A stretch of DNA of 5,329 nt from Chloroflexota bacterium (lineage in GTDB: Bacteria > Chloroflexota > UBA11872). The stretch lies in the NCBI GenBank assembly GCA_028875175.1, contig JAPPFO010000175.1, positions 1-5,329 on the forward strand, given 5' to 3'. Position numbers and translations under genes: made by a program. Of the stretch, positions 1 through 5,329 are shown piece by piece (within the stretch, counting starts at the first letter, position 1; each line of letters begins with the position of its first letter). Below the pieces are notes generated by a model, which searched no databases, was not told where the DNA came from, and saw nothing but the letters and a program-made list of their open reading frames with translations.

Positions 1-1
1 A

Positions 2-931
2 AACCGCGCCATGGAGCTGGGCCCGCGCGACCGGCTGTCACAGGCCTTCATGCACGAGCAGGCCGCCGGGCGGACATTCGACGGGGAGTACGGCGACTAC
101 GTGCAACTGGACGTTCGACACCTCGGCGAAGACCGGATCGATACACGTATCCCGTTCGTTCGTGAACTTGCGTCGAATTACGCCGGCATCGATCCGGTCG
201 TCGAGCCGATTCCGGTCCGACCGGTCGTGCACTACACGATGGGCGGTATCGACACTGACGTGCACGGCGCGACGCCACTGCCGGGCCTCTACGCCGCGGG
301 CGAGTGCGCCTGCGTCAGCATCAACGGCGCCAACCGGCTCGGGTCCAACTCATTGACGGAACTGGTCGTCTTCGGCGCGCGTGCCGGACGCCACGCCGCC
401 GACATGGTCGCCGGTCAGCAGTTGTCCGACGGGCCGGAGCTCGACCGGCAGGTGACTGCCGAACGCGACCGAATCGCCGAACTTCGCGCCCGACCCGCCG
501 GCGGAGAGCGCATTGCCGTCATCCGCGATGACCTGAACACGGCCATGGAAGCCGGCGCGGGCATTTTCCGCGACGAAGAATCGCTAAGCGCCTGCTGCGC
601 GACCCTTCGCGAGCTGGAAGAGCGTGCGGCCCGCATATCGCTGGACGACTCGAGCCCGGTCTACAACACCGAGTTGATCAGCGCGCTCGAACTCGACGGC
701 ATGGTCGACATCTCGCAGGCACTGGCCCACGCCGCCCTCGATCGCACAGAGTCCCGCGGATCCCATCAGCGAACCGACTACGCCGCGCGCGATGACGCCA
801 ACTACCTCAAGCACTCCATGGCCTACCGCACGGACGAAGACCCGCGCATCGAGTACAAGGACGTGGTCATCACCCGCTGGCCGCCCGCCGACCGCGTGTA
901 CGGCTCATCCGCGGGGAAGGACGGGAAGTAG
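2..931 (+). CDS. frdA: Fumarate reductase flavoprotein subunit FrdA, C-terminal half (5' end outside window)
   Basis: This is the catalytic FAD subunit of quinol:fumarate reductase, which reduces fumarate to succinate at the cytoplasmic face of the membrane. The frame is open to the left edge; the ATG at position 11 is internal, because the residues around it (NRAMELGPRD) match the middle of the E. coli protein (602 aa), so about 309 C-terminal residues are seen. By family knowledge, Arg at 26-28 in ELGPRD matches the catalytic acid Arg287, His at 230-232 in HYTMGG matches His355, and Arg at 335-337 in GANRLGSNSL matches Arg390; all bind or protonate the dicarboxylate. The helical C-terminal domain follows, with the conserved ESRGSHQR segment near 751-774. 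The covalent-FAD histidine lies upstream and cannot be checked. The stop is five bases before frdB. FrdA is favoured over SdhA because of these motifs and the frdBCD genes that follow. Confidence 0.95.
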   Translation, partial: NRAMELGPRDRLSQAFMHEQAAGRTFDGEYGDYVQLDVRHLGEDRIDTRIPFVRELASNYAGIDPVVEPIPVRPVVHYTMGGIDTDVHGATPLPGLYAAGECACVSINGANRLGSNSLTELVVFGARAGRHAADMVAGQQLSDGPELDRQVTAERDRIAELRARPAGGERIAVIRDDLNTAMEAGAGIFRDEESLSACCATLRELEERAARISLDDSSPVYNTELISALELDGMVDISQALAHAALDRTESRGSHQRTDYAARDDANYLKHSMAYRTDEDPRIEYKDVVITRWPPADRVYGSSAGKDGK

Positions 932-936
932 GCACG

Positions 937-1683
937 GTGAGCGAAACGACAATCCAGCTCGAGGTCTTCCGCTATCGACCCGACAACGGGGGGCCGACAT
1001 TCCAGTCCTACGAAGTGCCGTATCACGACGACTGGGTGGTGCTGGACGCATTGAATTATGTCAAGAATTACGTCGACGGCTCGCTCAGCTTCCGCTGGTC
1101 CTGCCGCATGGGCGTCTGCGGCTCCTGCGGTATGCAGGTCAACGGGGAACCGTCCCTCACCTGTGCCGCGTTTCTGCGCGATCACATGCCCGGCCCGGTT
1201 CGAGTGGAGCCGCTCGTCAACTTCCCGGTCGAGCGGGACCTCGTGGTCGACATGAACGGCTTCATGGAGAAGCTCGACCACGTCAAGCCCTACCTCGTCC
1301 GCGAGGACGAAGCCGACGACCTGGATACCGAGTACCTGCAGACGCCGACCCAACTGGACCGCTATAAGCAGTTCAGCATGTGCATCAACTGCATGCTCTG
1401 CTACGCGGCCTGCCCGGTAATCGGCCGGGTCGACGATTTCATCGGACCCGCCGCCCTCGCGCTCGCCCAGCGCTACAACCTGGACTCCCGCGACCAGGGC
1501 AAACAGATGCGCCAGGACGTGATCTTCCAGAATGAAGGCATCTGGGAGTGCACCTTCGTGGGCGAGTGCTCCGAGGTCTGCCCCAAGCACGTCGATCCCG
1601 CCGGCGCCATTCAGCAGGCCAAGCTGGAGGGCGCAGTGGACTACTACAAGCGGCTGCTCACACCCTGGGCCAGGCGCTCGTGA
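937..1683 (+). CDS. frdB: Fumarate reductase iron-sulfur subunit FrdB
   Basis: This subunit carries electrons between the membrane quinone site and FrdA. The protein has 248 residues, close to the E. coli FrdB (244). The N-terminal ferredoxin domain has C56, C61, C64 and C76 for the 2Fe-2S centre. The C-terminal domain has C149, C152, C155 plus C215 for 4Fe-4S, and C159, C205 and C211 for 3Fe-4S. V208 sits where a Cys would make the last centre 4Fe-4S, as in true fumarate and succinate enzymes. K229 aligns with E. coli Lys228, which is known to affect menaquinol binding. The GTG start at 937 is chosen because the N-terminus aligns with the family there and a GGGAAG sequence lies at 923-928, eight bases upstream. 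The stop TGA overlaps the frdC GTG. Nothing is missing or broken. Confidence 0.96.
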   Translation: MSETTIQLEVFRYRPDNGGPTFQSYEVPYHDDWVVLDALNYVKNYVDGSLSFRWSCRMGVCGSCGMQVNGEPSLTCAAFLRDHMPGPVRVEPLVNFPVERDLVVDMNGFMEKLDHVKPYLVREDEADDLDTEYLQTPTQLDRYKQFSMCINCMLCYAACPVIGRVDDFIGPAALALAQRYNLDSRDQGKQMRQDVIFQNEGIWECTFVGECSEVCPKHVDPAGAIQQAKLEGAVDYYKRLLTPWARRS

Positions 1684-2075
1684 ACCGGCCGCTGGACCGC
1701 CGCCTCGGCTGGACCTGGTGGACCCTCAAGGGCTCCTATTTCCGCATATTCCTTCGCGAGATCAGCTCGGCCTTCATCCTGGCCGAGATCGTGTTCTTCA
1801 TGCTGCTGATTCACAAGGCCGGCCAGGACTCGGAAGCCTACCTGGCCTATCGAGACTTCCTCTGGCATCCGCTGATGGTGGTCTTTCACCTCGTGGCGCT
1901 CGCGTTTGCGCTCTGGCACACCATCACGTTCTTCCTGATCGCCCCGAGCGCGCTACCCAGTCAGGTCGCCGGCCGCCGCATTCCCGCTGCCTTCATCATC
2001 GGCCAGCAGTTCGCCGGACTGGCGGCAGTGACCGTGCTTCTGTTCCTCTGGGTGGCCTGGGTCGGCGCGACATGA
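1680..2075 (+). CDS. frdC: Fumarate reductase membrane anchor subunit FrdC
   Basis: This is the first hydrophobic anchor of the complex and forms part of the quinone site with FrdD and FrdB. From the GTG at 1680 it has 131 residues, the same length as E. coli FrdC. The GTG overlaps the frdB stop as GTGA, and no clear ribosome binding site is seen, so translational coupling is likely. Three membrane segments are visible at about residues 28-47, 62-85 and 106-128. Landmarks aligning with E. coli are LRE (E27, matching Glu29 of the quinone region) and WHTITFFLIAP (H80, matching His82 in the LHTKTW segment). The open frame continues upstream inside frdB, but a start there would add a non-hydrophobic tail absent from the family. 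E. coli-type FrdC/FrdD anchors bind no haem; this protein's haem status is inferred from that similarity. Confidence 0.92.
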   Translation: MNRPLDRRLGWTWWTLKGSYFRIFLREISSAFILAEIVFFMLLIHKAGQDSEAYLAYRDFLWHPLMVVFHLVALAFALWHTITFFLIAPSALPSQVAGRRIPAAFIIGQQFAGLAAVTVLLFLWVAWVGAT

Positions 2076-2428
2076 GCGGCCGTTCACACGAAGCCCTGTT
2101 CTGGTCGCTTTTCGCGGCGGGCAGCGTCTTGGCCGCGGTATTCGTGCCGGCTCTCATTCTGGTGACGTCCGTCTTCGGCCCCTTCGGCTTGCGCTGGTTC
2201 GCCGACGCGTTCACCTACGACGGCATCCGCGACCTGCTCCAGCACGCCATCGTGCGGCTGGCTATTGGAGCGGTCATCGCCCTGATCGCCGTCCACGCCT
2301 GCCACCGCCTCCGCCACCTGGCCGTGGACCTGCACGCACCGCTACCCGGTGGTTTGATCGCCCTGGTGGCCTATGGCGGCGCGGCGGCAGTTGCCGTCCT
2401 GACCGCGGTCTTCCTGGCCCTCGTCTAG
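2072..2428 (+). CDS. frdD: Fumarate reductase membrane anchor subunit FrdD
   Basis: This is the second hydrophobic anchor, completing the membrane half of the quinol:fumarate reductase. It has 118 residues, against 119 in E. coli. The ATG at 2072 overlaps the frdC stop as ATGA, the second 4-base overlap in the operon. The N-terminal segment EALFWSLFAAGSVLAA closely follows the E. coli PVFWGLFGAGGMWSA pattern, and CHRLRHLAVDLHAPLPGG (residues 77-94) follows the E. coli HRMHHAMHDLKIHVPAG segment. Membrane segments lie at about residues 10-36, 58-80 and 94-117. The same frame is open back to about 1532, but that upstream part lies inside frdB and frdC and is not credible coding. This appears to be the last gene of the operon, since the next gene is on the opposite strand. 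Confidence 0.92.
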   Translation: MSGRSHEALFWSLFAAGSVLAAVFVPALILVTSVFGPFGLRWFADAFTYDGIRDLLQHAIVRLAIGAVIALIAVHACHRLRHLAVDLHAPLPGGLIALVAYGGAAAVAVLTAVFLALV

Positions 2429-2458
2429 CGCGGCCAGCGTCTCGCTCGGAACCGCTCG

Positions 2459-2896
2459 TCAGAGCAAGAGTTGGTTCAGCGCCACCATCAACGCAACCCC
2501 GATCGTGACCGCACTCACGGCAAGCACGCCCATCCGAATCGTGAGGCGGAGCTCAAGCTCCTGAAGCTCAGACTTAAGCTCGGCCCGCGTCACAAGTGGC
2601 TTCAGGTCCTCCTTGGTCGCGAACTGCTCAAAGTCCGCCTTGGTGGCGAAACGCTCCAGGTGCAACGTCATGGCGAACCGTTCCAGATCCGCCTTAGTGG
2701 TAAACCTCTCCAGATCCAGCGTGCTGACGAACCGCTCAAAGTCCGCCTTGGTGGCGAACCCTTGCATGTCCGCCTTGCTCACACGATTCCCGTTCGCGAC
2801 TGCCTGCACAATCTCGGCAACCGCTTCCGCCTTCGCGTCCCCGAACCCTGCCGCCTTCAGTGTTCGAGCTGCGCGCAGCGTATCGAAGACAGCCAT
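2459..2896 (-). CDS. DUF1640/MCUR1-like membrane-anchored coiled-coil protein with nonad repeats
   Basis: This 145-residue protein has the layout of bacterial DUF1640 proteins, relatives of the mitochondrial MCUR1/CCDC90 family. Residues 1-35 form a helical head (FDTLRAARTLKAAGFGDAKA, typical of the family). Residues 38-109 form a charged stalk of nine-residue repeats. Residues 110-118 form a short charged helix, and about 121-143 a single C-terminal membrane anchor. The head and stalk would face the cytoplasm if the anchor inserts tail-first. The start is well supported: GGAGGT lies five bases before the ATG on the - strand. The gene is convergent with frdD (30 bases between stops) and divergent from the enolase-family gene, so it is probably transcribed alone. 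Bacterial members have no settled function, and membership is judged from pattern, not from a search. Confidence 0.78.
   Translation of the reverse strand: MAVFDTLRAARTLKAAGFGDAKAEAVAEIVQAVANGNRVSKADMQGFATKADFERFVSTLDLERFTTKADLERFAMTLHLERFATKADFEQFATKEDLKPLVTRAELKSELQELELRLTIRMGVLAVSAVTIGVALMVALNQLLL
2570..2758 (-). repeat. Seven tandem 27-bp units encoding nine-residue (nonad) repeats
   Basis: Residues 47-109 of the - strand protein divide without gaps into seven nonads: FATKADFER, FVSTLDLER, FTTKADLER, FAMTLHLER, FATKADFEQ, FATKEDLKP and LVTRAELKS. A degenerate eighth, RVSKADMQG, precedes them (2759-2785). Position 1 is F or L, and position 7 is F or L. Units 1, 3, 5, 6 and 7 keep T-K/R at positions 3-4, while units 2 and 4 have Thr at position 4 followed by Leu. 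At DNA level, 2626-2650 and 2734-2758 are identical over 25 bases and lie 108 bases (four units) apart, showing recent duplication or homogenisation. Confidence 0.9.
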
Positions 2897-3021
2897 AGCG
2901 CACCTCCAACTCCTGGTCCGACTCTACACGGTTTCCACCGGCCAAGGCACCCATTCCAGCGCCACGGCGCTGATGCCATCTCTACACTGAAGGCAGCCAT
3001 CGGCCCGGGGCTTACCCACCC
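2897..3021. other. Divergent intergenic region between coiled-coil and enolase-family genes
   Basis: These 125 bases must hold the control regions of both divergent genes. Apart from the - strand ribosome site, nothing is certain. A weak -10-like TACACT lies at 2983-2988 on the + strand, but no acceptable -35 lies about 17 bases upstream of it. The 8-mer CTCTACAC occurs twice, at 2922-2929 and 2980-2987, which may be chance. The + strand gene has no clear purine-rich ribosome site; the bases just before its ATG are C-rich. Confidence 0.4.
2902..2907 (-). promoter_or_regulatory. Strong ribosome binding site for the coiled-coil gene
   Basis: On the - strand the sequence reads GGAGGT, then five bases, then the ATG that ends at 2896. 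This near-perfect Shine-Dalgarno match fixes the start codon and the coding strand of the gene, which otherwise competes with long open frames on the + strand. Confidence 0.8.
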
Positions 3022-4164
3022 ATGCGCATCACCGAGATTCGTTCCGTCGTCTTCGAATACGAACTGGCCCGTCCCCTGGGCGACGTCAACAGCCCTTCCG
3101 GTCGTTCGCTCAACTCCGGCTTGGTCGTCTACGTGGACACCGATGCAGGCATCACCGGCCTTGGTCTCGGCAGTCCGCCCGGACGCCCGCACGTCCAGAG
3201 CCTGGCCGGCCGGCTGATCGGATCGGATCCACGCGGCGTGCGCGGCTTGTGGAAGCAGATGATGGATTCTGTCTTTAAGCTGGGCCCCGTGGGACCGGTA
3301 GCCGTAGGGCTGTCCGCCCTCGACCTGGCTCTTTGGGATCTGAAGGCCAAGGCCAACGACGAGCCGCTCTGGCGTACCCTCGGCGCCTCCTCACCGCGCG
3401 TCCGCGCCTACGCCAGCGGCCTGGACTCACCGCTGTCGGACGACGAACTCTACGCCTACTACGCCGGCATGGCCGCGCAGGGGATCTCGGCCGGCAAGCT
3501 CAAGGGTGGGGCAGACTTCCAGCACGACCTGCGCCGCCTCGGCATCATGCGCGACGCCCTAGCCACCTCCGGCAAGCGCGTCGACCTGATGCTGGACGTC
3601 AACGAGTTTTGGACCCCTAAGGAAGCCATCCGCCGCGTGCGCGAGATTGAGCGCACCTTCGATCTGACCTGGATCGAGGAACCCGCCCGCCGCTGGGACG
3701 CCACCGGCCTCCGCCAGGTATCCGACGGTGTGGCTGCCGCGGTGGCCAGCGGCGAGAACCTTCGGCACCCGGGCGAGTTCCTGCACCTGGTCGACCACCG
3801 GGCAATCGATGTCTTCCAGGTCGGCAGCGATACCTGCGGTATCACCGGCGCGATGATTGTGGCCGACATGGTCTACGGCATCGAGCGGCCAGTCTCCATG
3901 ATGAACTCCCCCGGCAGCTTCATGGCCCACGCGGCGGCGGCCATGCCTAACCACACCATGCTTGAAGTCCTCGGCGCCGGTCGCGACGCCCTGTTCGACA
4001 TCGACATCCAGCTCGACGACGGCTGGCTCGTCCTGGGCGAGCGTCCCGGTTTCGGCATCGAGTTCGATGCCGACCTCCTGGCTGCCCACACCGTCGAGCA
4101 GGCCTCTCCCACAGCCATGGCCAGCCCCTGGGGCCGGCGCCCTGGCGCGGGACTCTACGCCTGA
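3022..4164 (+). CDS. Enolase-superfamily (mandelate racemase/muconate lactonizing) enzyme
   Basis: Enzymes of this superfamily remove a proton next to a carboxylate with help from Mg2+; they include acid-sugar dehydratases, racemases and cycloisomerases. The 380-residue length is typical. The N-terminal capping domain covers about residues 1-125, with the conserved ALDLALWDLKAKA segment at 100-111. The barrel domain follows. KLK (K159, K161) is the KxK base motif. The Mg2+ ligands are D192 in LDVNEFW, E219 in WIEEP and E245 in GENL, spaced as in mandelate racemase D195, E221 and E247. The usual Asp and His of the second-face dyad are not found: the aligned stretches read QVGSDTCGIT (266-275) and RPVSMMNSPG (289-298). 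The ATG at 3022 gives a family-like start (MRITEIRSV) but has no clear ribosome site. The substrate cannot be named. The gene stands 152 bases before molybdenum hydroxylase genes on the same strand and may share their pathway. Confidence 0.88.
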   Translation: MRITEIRSVVFEYELARPLGDVNSPSGRSLNSGLVVYVDTDAGITGLGLGSPPGRPHVQSLAGRLIGSDPRGVRGLWKQMMDSVFKLGPVGPVAVGLSALDLALWDLKAKANDEPLWRTLGASSPRVRAYASGLDSPLSDDELYAYYAGMAAQGISAGKLKGGADFQHDLRRLGIMRDALATSGKRVDLMLDVNEFWTPKEAIRRVREIERTFDLTWIEEPARRWDATGLRQVSDGVAAAVASGENLRHPGEFLHLVDHRAIDVFQVGSDTCGITGAMIVADMVYGIERPVSMMNSPGSFMAHAAAAMPNHTMLEVLGAGRDALFDIDIQLDDGWLVLGERPGFGIEFDADLLAAHTVEQASPTAMASPWGRRPGAGLYA

Positions 4165-4189
4165 TTTGACGCGCTTCTCTTAGTGGCCA

Positions 4190-4207
4190 GGGCCGTCCGT
4201 GCGGCCC
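4190..4207 (+). terminator. GC-rich hairpin after the enolase-family gene, possible terminator
   Basis: GGGCCG at 4190-4195 pairs exactly with CGGCCC at 4202-4207 around a six-base loop, 25 bases after the stop codon. There is no T-run after it, so it is not a classical intrinsic terminator. It could weaken read-through, stabilise the upstream transcript, or be a chance product of high GC content. Confidence 0.3.
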
Positions 4208-4306
4208 GTCCAACCTGCGATTCGGTCCGCAGACGCCCGTTGCGACTGGTAAGCAGCGCCCGAAGTCGTGACAATAGGCGCGCAGATTCCGTCACTGCCA
4301 GGAAAC

Positions 4307-4311
4307 GGAGG
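4307..4311 (+). promoter_or_regulatory. Ribosome binding site supporting a TTG start
   Basis: GGAGG ends five bases before the TTG at 4317. It is the reason for choosing that uncommon start codon. The protein beginning there (MRAIQYAAPST) has the normal N-terminus of the family, whereas the next in-frame ATG would remove the FAD-binding AGGTDL motif. Confidence 0.7.
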
Positions 4312-4316
4312 CCGCT

Positions 4317-5204
4317 TTGCGCGCGATTCAGTACGCCGCGCCCTCGACCGTCGAGGACGCTGTAGCCATCCTTGCCGAGCACGGCTCAGACGCCCGCATG
4401 CTTGCCGGCGGGACGGACCTCATCGTCCAGGTCCGCGAAGACGCTCGGGATACCGGGGTATTCGTGGACGCCAAGAAGATCCCCGAGCTCATGGACCTCT
4501 CGGTTAACGCCGACGGCAGCACAACCCTCGGCGCCGCCGTCCCGTGCCATCAGCTCTACAACAACGCCCAGTTCGCGGCCAGCTATGGGGCCGTGGTCGA
4601 CGCCGCGCGCATCATCGGCAGCACCGGCATCCAGGGCCGCGCGTCGGTCGGCGGCAACTTGTGCAACTCCGGTCCGGCCGGAGACACCATTCCCCCGCTG
4701 ATCGTCCACTCGGCTATCTGCAACATCGCTGGCCCCGACGGTGAGCGAACCGTGGCCGTCGAAGACTTCTGCACCGCCCCCGGCCGTAACGTACTGGCCG
4801 ACGGCGAGTTGCTGGTGTCCCTCACCCTCCCCAGGCCACCGGCTGGCTCGGGCTCGCACTATCTGCGCTTCATCCCCCGCAACGAGATGGACATCGCCGT
4901 CGTCGGCGCCGGCGCCTCACTGGTGTTGGACGGCGAGAGCATCACGGCCGCCCGCATCTCGCTAGGCGCCGTGGCCCCCACGCCACTCTTCGTCCAGGCT
5001 GCTGGCGACGCCCTGATCGGCTTGACCGCCAACGAAGACTCGTTTGCCGTCGCCGCCGATATCGCCCGCGACGCCGCGTCGCCGATCGACGACATGCGCG
5101 GCACCATCGCCCATCGCAAGCAGCTCTCCTACGTTCTCACCCAGCGCGCCCTGCGCGGCGCCAGGGCTCGCGCCCAGGGAGGCAGTCCCACCAATGGCCA
5201 CTGA
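4317..5204 (+). CDS. FAD subunit of a xanthine dehydrogenase/CO dehydrogenase-family molybdenum hydroxylase
   Basis: This medium subunit passes electrons from the 2Fe-2S subunit to FAD and on to an acceptor, in enzymes that hydroxylate purines, aldehydes, CO or aromatic acyl-CoA. It has 295 residues, normal for the CoxM-like family. The first FAD-binding motif AGGTDL is at residues 30-35 and the second, ASVGGNLCNSGPAGD, at 109-123. FIPRNEMDIAVVGAGA (185-200) starts the C-terminal flavoprotein domain, and the closing segment SPIDDMRGTIAHRKQL (255-270) is also typical. The long cluster-binding loop of 4-hydroxybenzoyl-CoA reductase is not evident. The start is TTG with a good ribosome site. The 3' end overlaps the next gene by 11 bases, so the two are co-translated. 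The substrate is set by the molybdenum subunit, which is not in the window. Confidence 0.93.
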   Translation: MRAIQYAAPSTVEDAVAILAEHGSDARMLAGGTDLIVQVREDARDTGVFVDAKKIPELMDLSVNADGSTTLGAAVPCHQLYNNAQFAASYGAVVDAARIIGSTGIQGRASVGGNLCNSGPAGDTIPPLIVHSAICNIAGPDGERTVAVEDFCTAPGRNVLADGELLVSLTLPRPPAGSGSHYLRFIPRNEMDIAVVGAGASLVLDGESITAARISLGAVAPTPLFVQAAGDALIGLTANEDSFAVAADIARDAASPIDDMRGTIAHRKQLSYVLTQRALRGARARAQGGSPTNGH

Positions 5205-5329
5205 AATCCAGTCGGGAAAGGTCCACGTTCAGACCACCATTAACGGCGAGTCGGTGGACTTTCTCGCCGAGCCGCGGGAAAGCCTGCTGGAGGTCCTGCG
5301 CGACAACCTGGGGCTGACCGGCGCCAAGG
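5194..5329 (+). CDS. 2Fe-2S subunit of the molybdenum hydroxylase, N-terminal part (3' end outside window)
   Basis: Only the first 45 residues are seen. The segment TINGESVDFLAEPRESLLEV followed by LRDNLGLTGAK is the standard N-terminal ferredoxin fold of the small subunit (usually about 150-170 aa) and stops just before the expected Cys-rich loop. The subunit carries two 2Fe-2S centres that link the molybdopterin site to FAD. The ATG at 5194 lies inside the end of the FAD subunit gene (11-base overlap), with GGGAGG at 5177-5182 eleven bases upstream. No cluster cysteine is yet visible, so the call rests on the fold motif and on the adjacent FAD subunit gene. The large molybdopterin subunit would be expected next. 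Confidence 0.88.
   Translation, partial: MATEIQSGKVHVQTTINGESVDFLAEPRESLLEVLRDNLGLTGAK

Noticed and set aside
823..1590. 255-residue open frame on the - strand over frdA/frdB
   Set aside because: It is antisense to strongly conserved frdA and frdB, has no family-like motif, and is explained by high GC content removing stop codons.
1532..2071. Upstream extension of the frdD frame, which would give a 298-residue fusion protein
   Set aside because: The extension is out of frame with frdB and frdC, and is Pro/Arg/Ser-rich. The frdD ATG at 2072 gives the normal family length and start.
2429..2458. Bidirectional terminator between the convergent frdD and coiled-coil genes
   Set aside because: Only a four-base stem (AGCG/CGCT) can be drawn and there is no T-run on either strand.
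2570..2785. CRISPR-like regular repeats
   Set aside because: The 27-base units are contiguous without spacers, diverge from each other, and are explained by in-frame protein repeats.
2471..3217. Long open frame on the + strand across the repeat region and into the enolase-family gene
   Set aside because: It is the antisense shadow of the - strand coiled-coil gene and runs out of frame into the start of the enolase-family gene. Its composition is Arg/His/Pro-rich with no recognisable domain, whereas the - strand gene has a strong ribosome site and a family-like layout.
4240..4275. Promoter built from TTGCGA (4240-4245) and GACAAT (4270-4275)
   Set aside because: The spacing is 24 bases, well beyond the usual 16-19, so the two hexamers cannot be claimed as one sigma-70 promoter.

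Overview
The window is a high-GC bacterial chromosome segment (about two thirds G+C by eye, GTG and TTG starts, tightly packed genes with 4-base overlaps). It carries two metabolic gene groups separated by a small membrane-anchored coiled-coil protein gene. The organism cannot be fixed from the sequence. The fumarate reductase resembles the Escherichia coli type with two small membrane subunits, which also occurs in Actinobacteria and other phyla. An enolase-superfamily gene beside a molybdenum hydroxylase would fit, among others, the high-GC environmental Chloroflexota or Proteobacteria. That placement is a guess.

Bases 2-2428 hold a frdABCD operon on the + strand: the C-terminal half of the flavoprotein FrdA (its 5' part lies outside the window), a complete iron-sulfur subunit FrdB, and the two hydrophobic anchors FrdC and FrdD. 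frdB/frdC and frdC/frdD overlap by four bases, so the four subunits are probably translated together. They should form one inner-membrane quinol:fumarate oxidoreductase that passes electrons from quinol through three Fe-S centres to FAD and fumarate, or runs in reverse as a succinate dehydrogenase. All catalytic and cluster-binding residues that can be checked are present.

Bases 2459-2896 hold, on the - strand and convergent with frdD, a 145-residue protein of the DUF1640/MCUR1-like type. It has an N-terminal helical head, a stalk of seven perfectly phased nine-residue repeats, and a C-terminal membrane anchor. The repeats are the most unusual structure in the window.

Bases 3022-4164 hold a complete enolase-superfamily (mandelate racemase/muconate lactonizing type) enzyme. 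It keeps the three metal ligands and the KxK motif but appears to lack the usual His-Asp dyad. After a 152-base gap with a GC-rich hairpin come the FAD subunit (4317-5204) and the start of the 2Fe-2S subunit (5194 to the window end) of a xanthine dehydrogenase/CO dehydrogenase-family molybdenum hydroxylase. The molybdopterin subunit is expected just downstream. This second group looks like a catabolic module for an acid, sugar or aldehyde substrate that cannot be named from the sequence. I see no mobile element, CRISPR array, tRNA or rRNA, and no convincing new multi-gene system.
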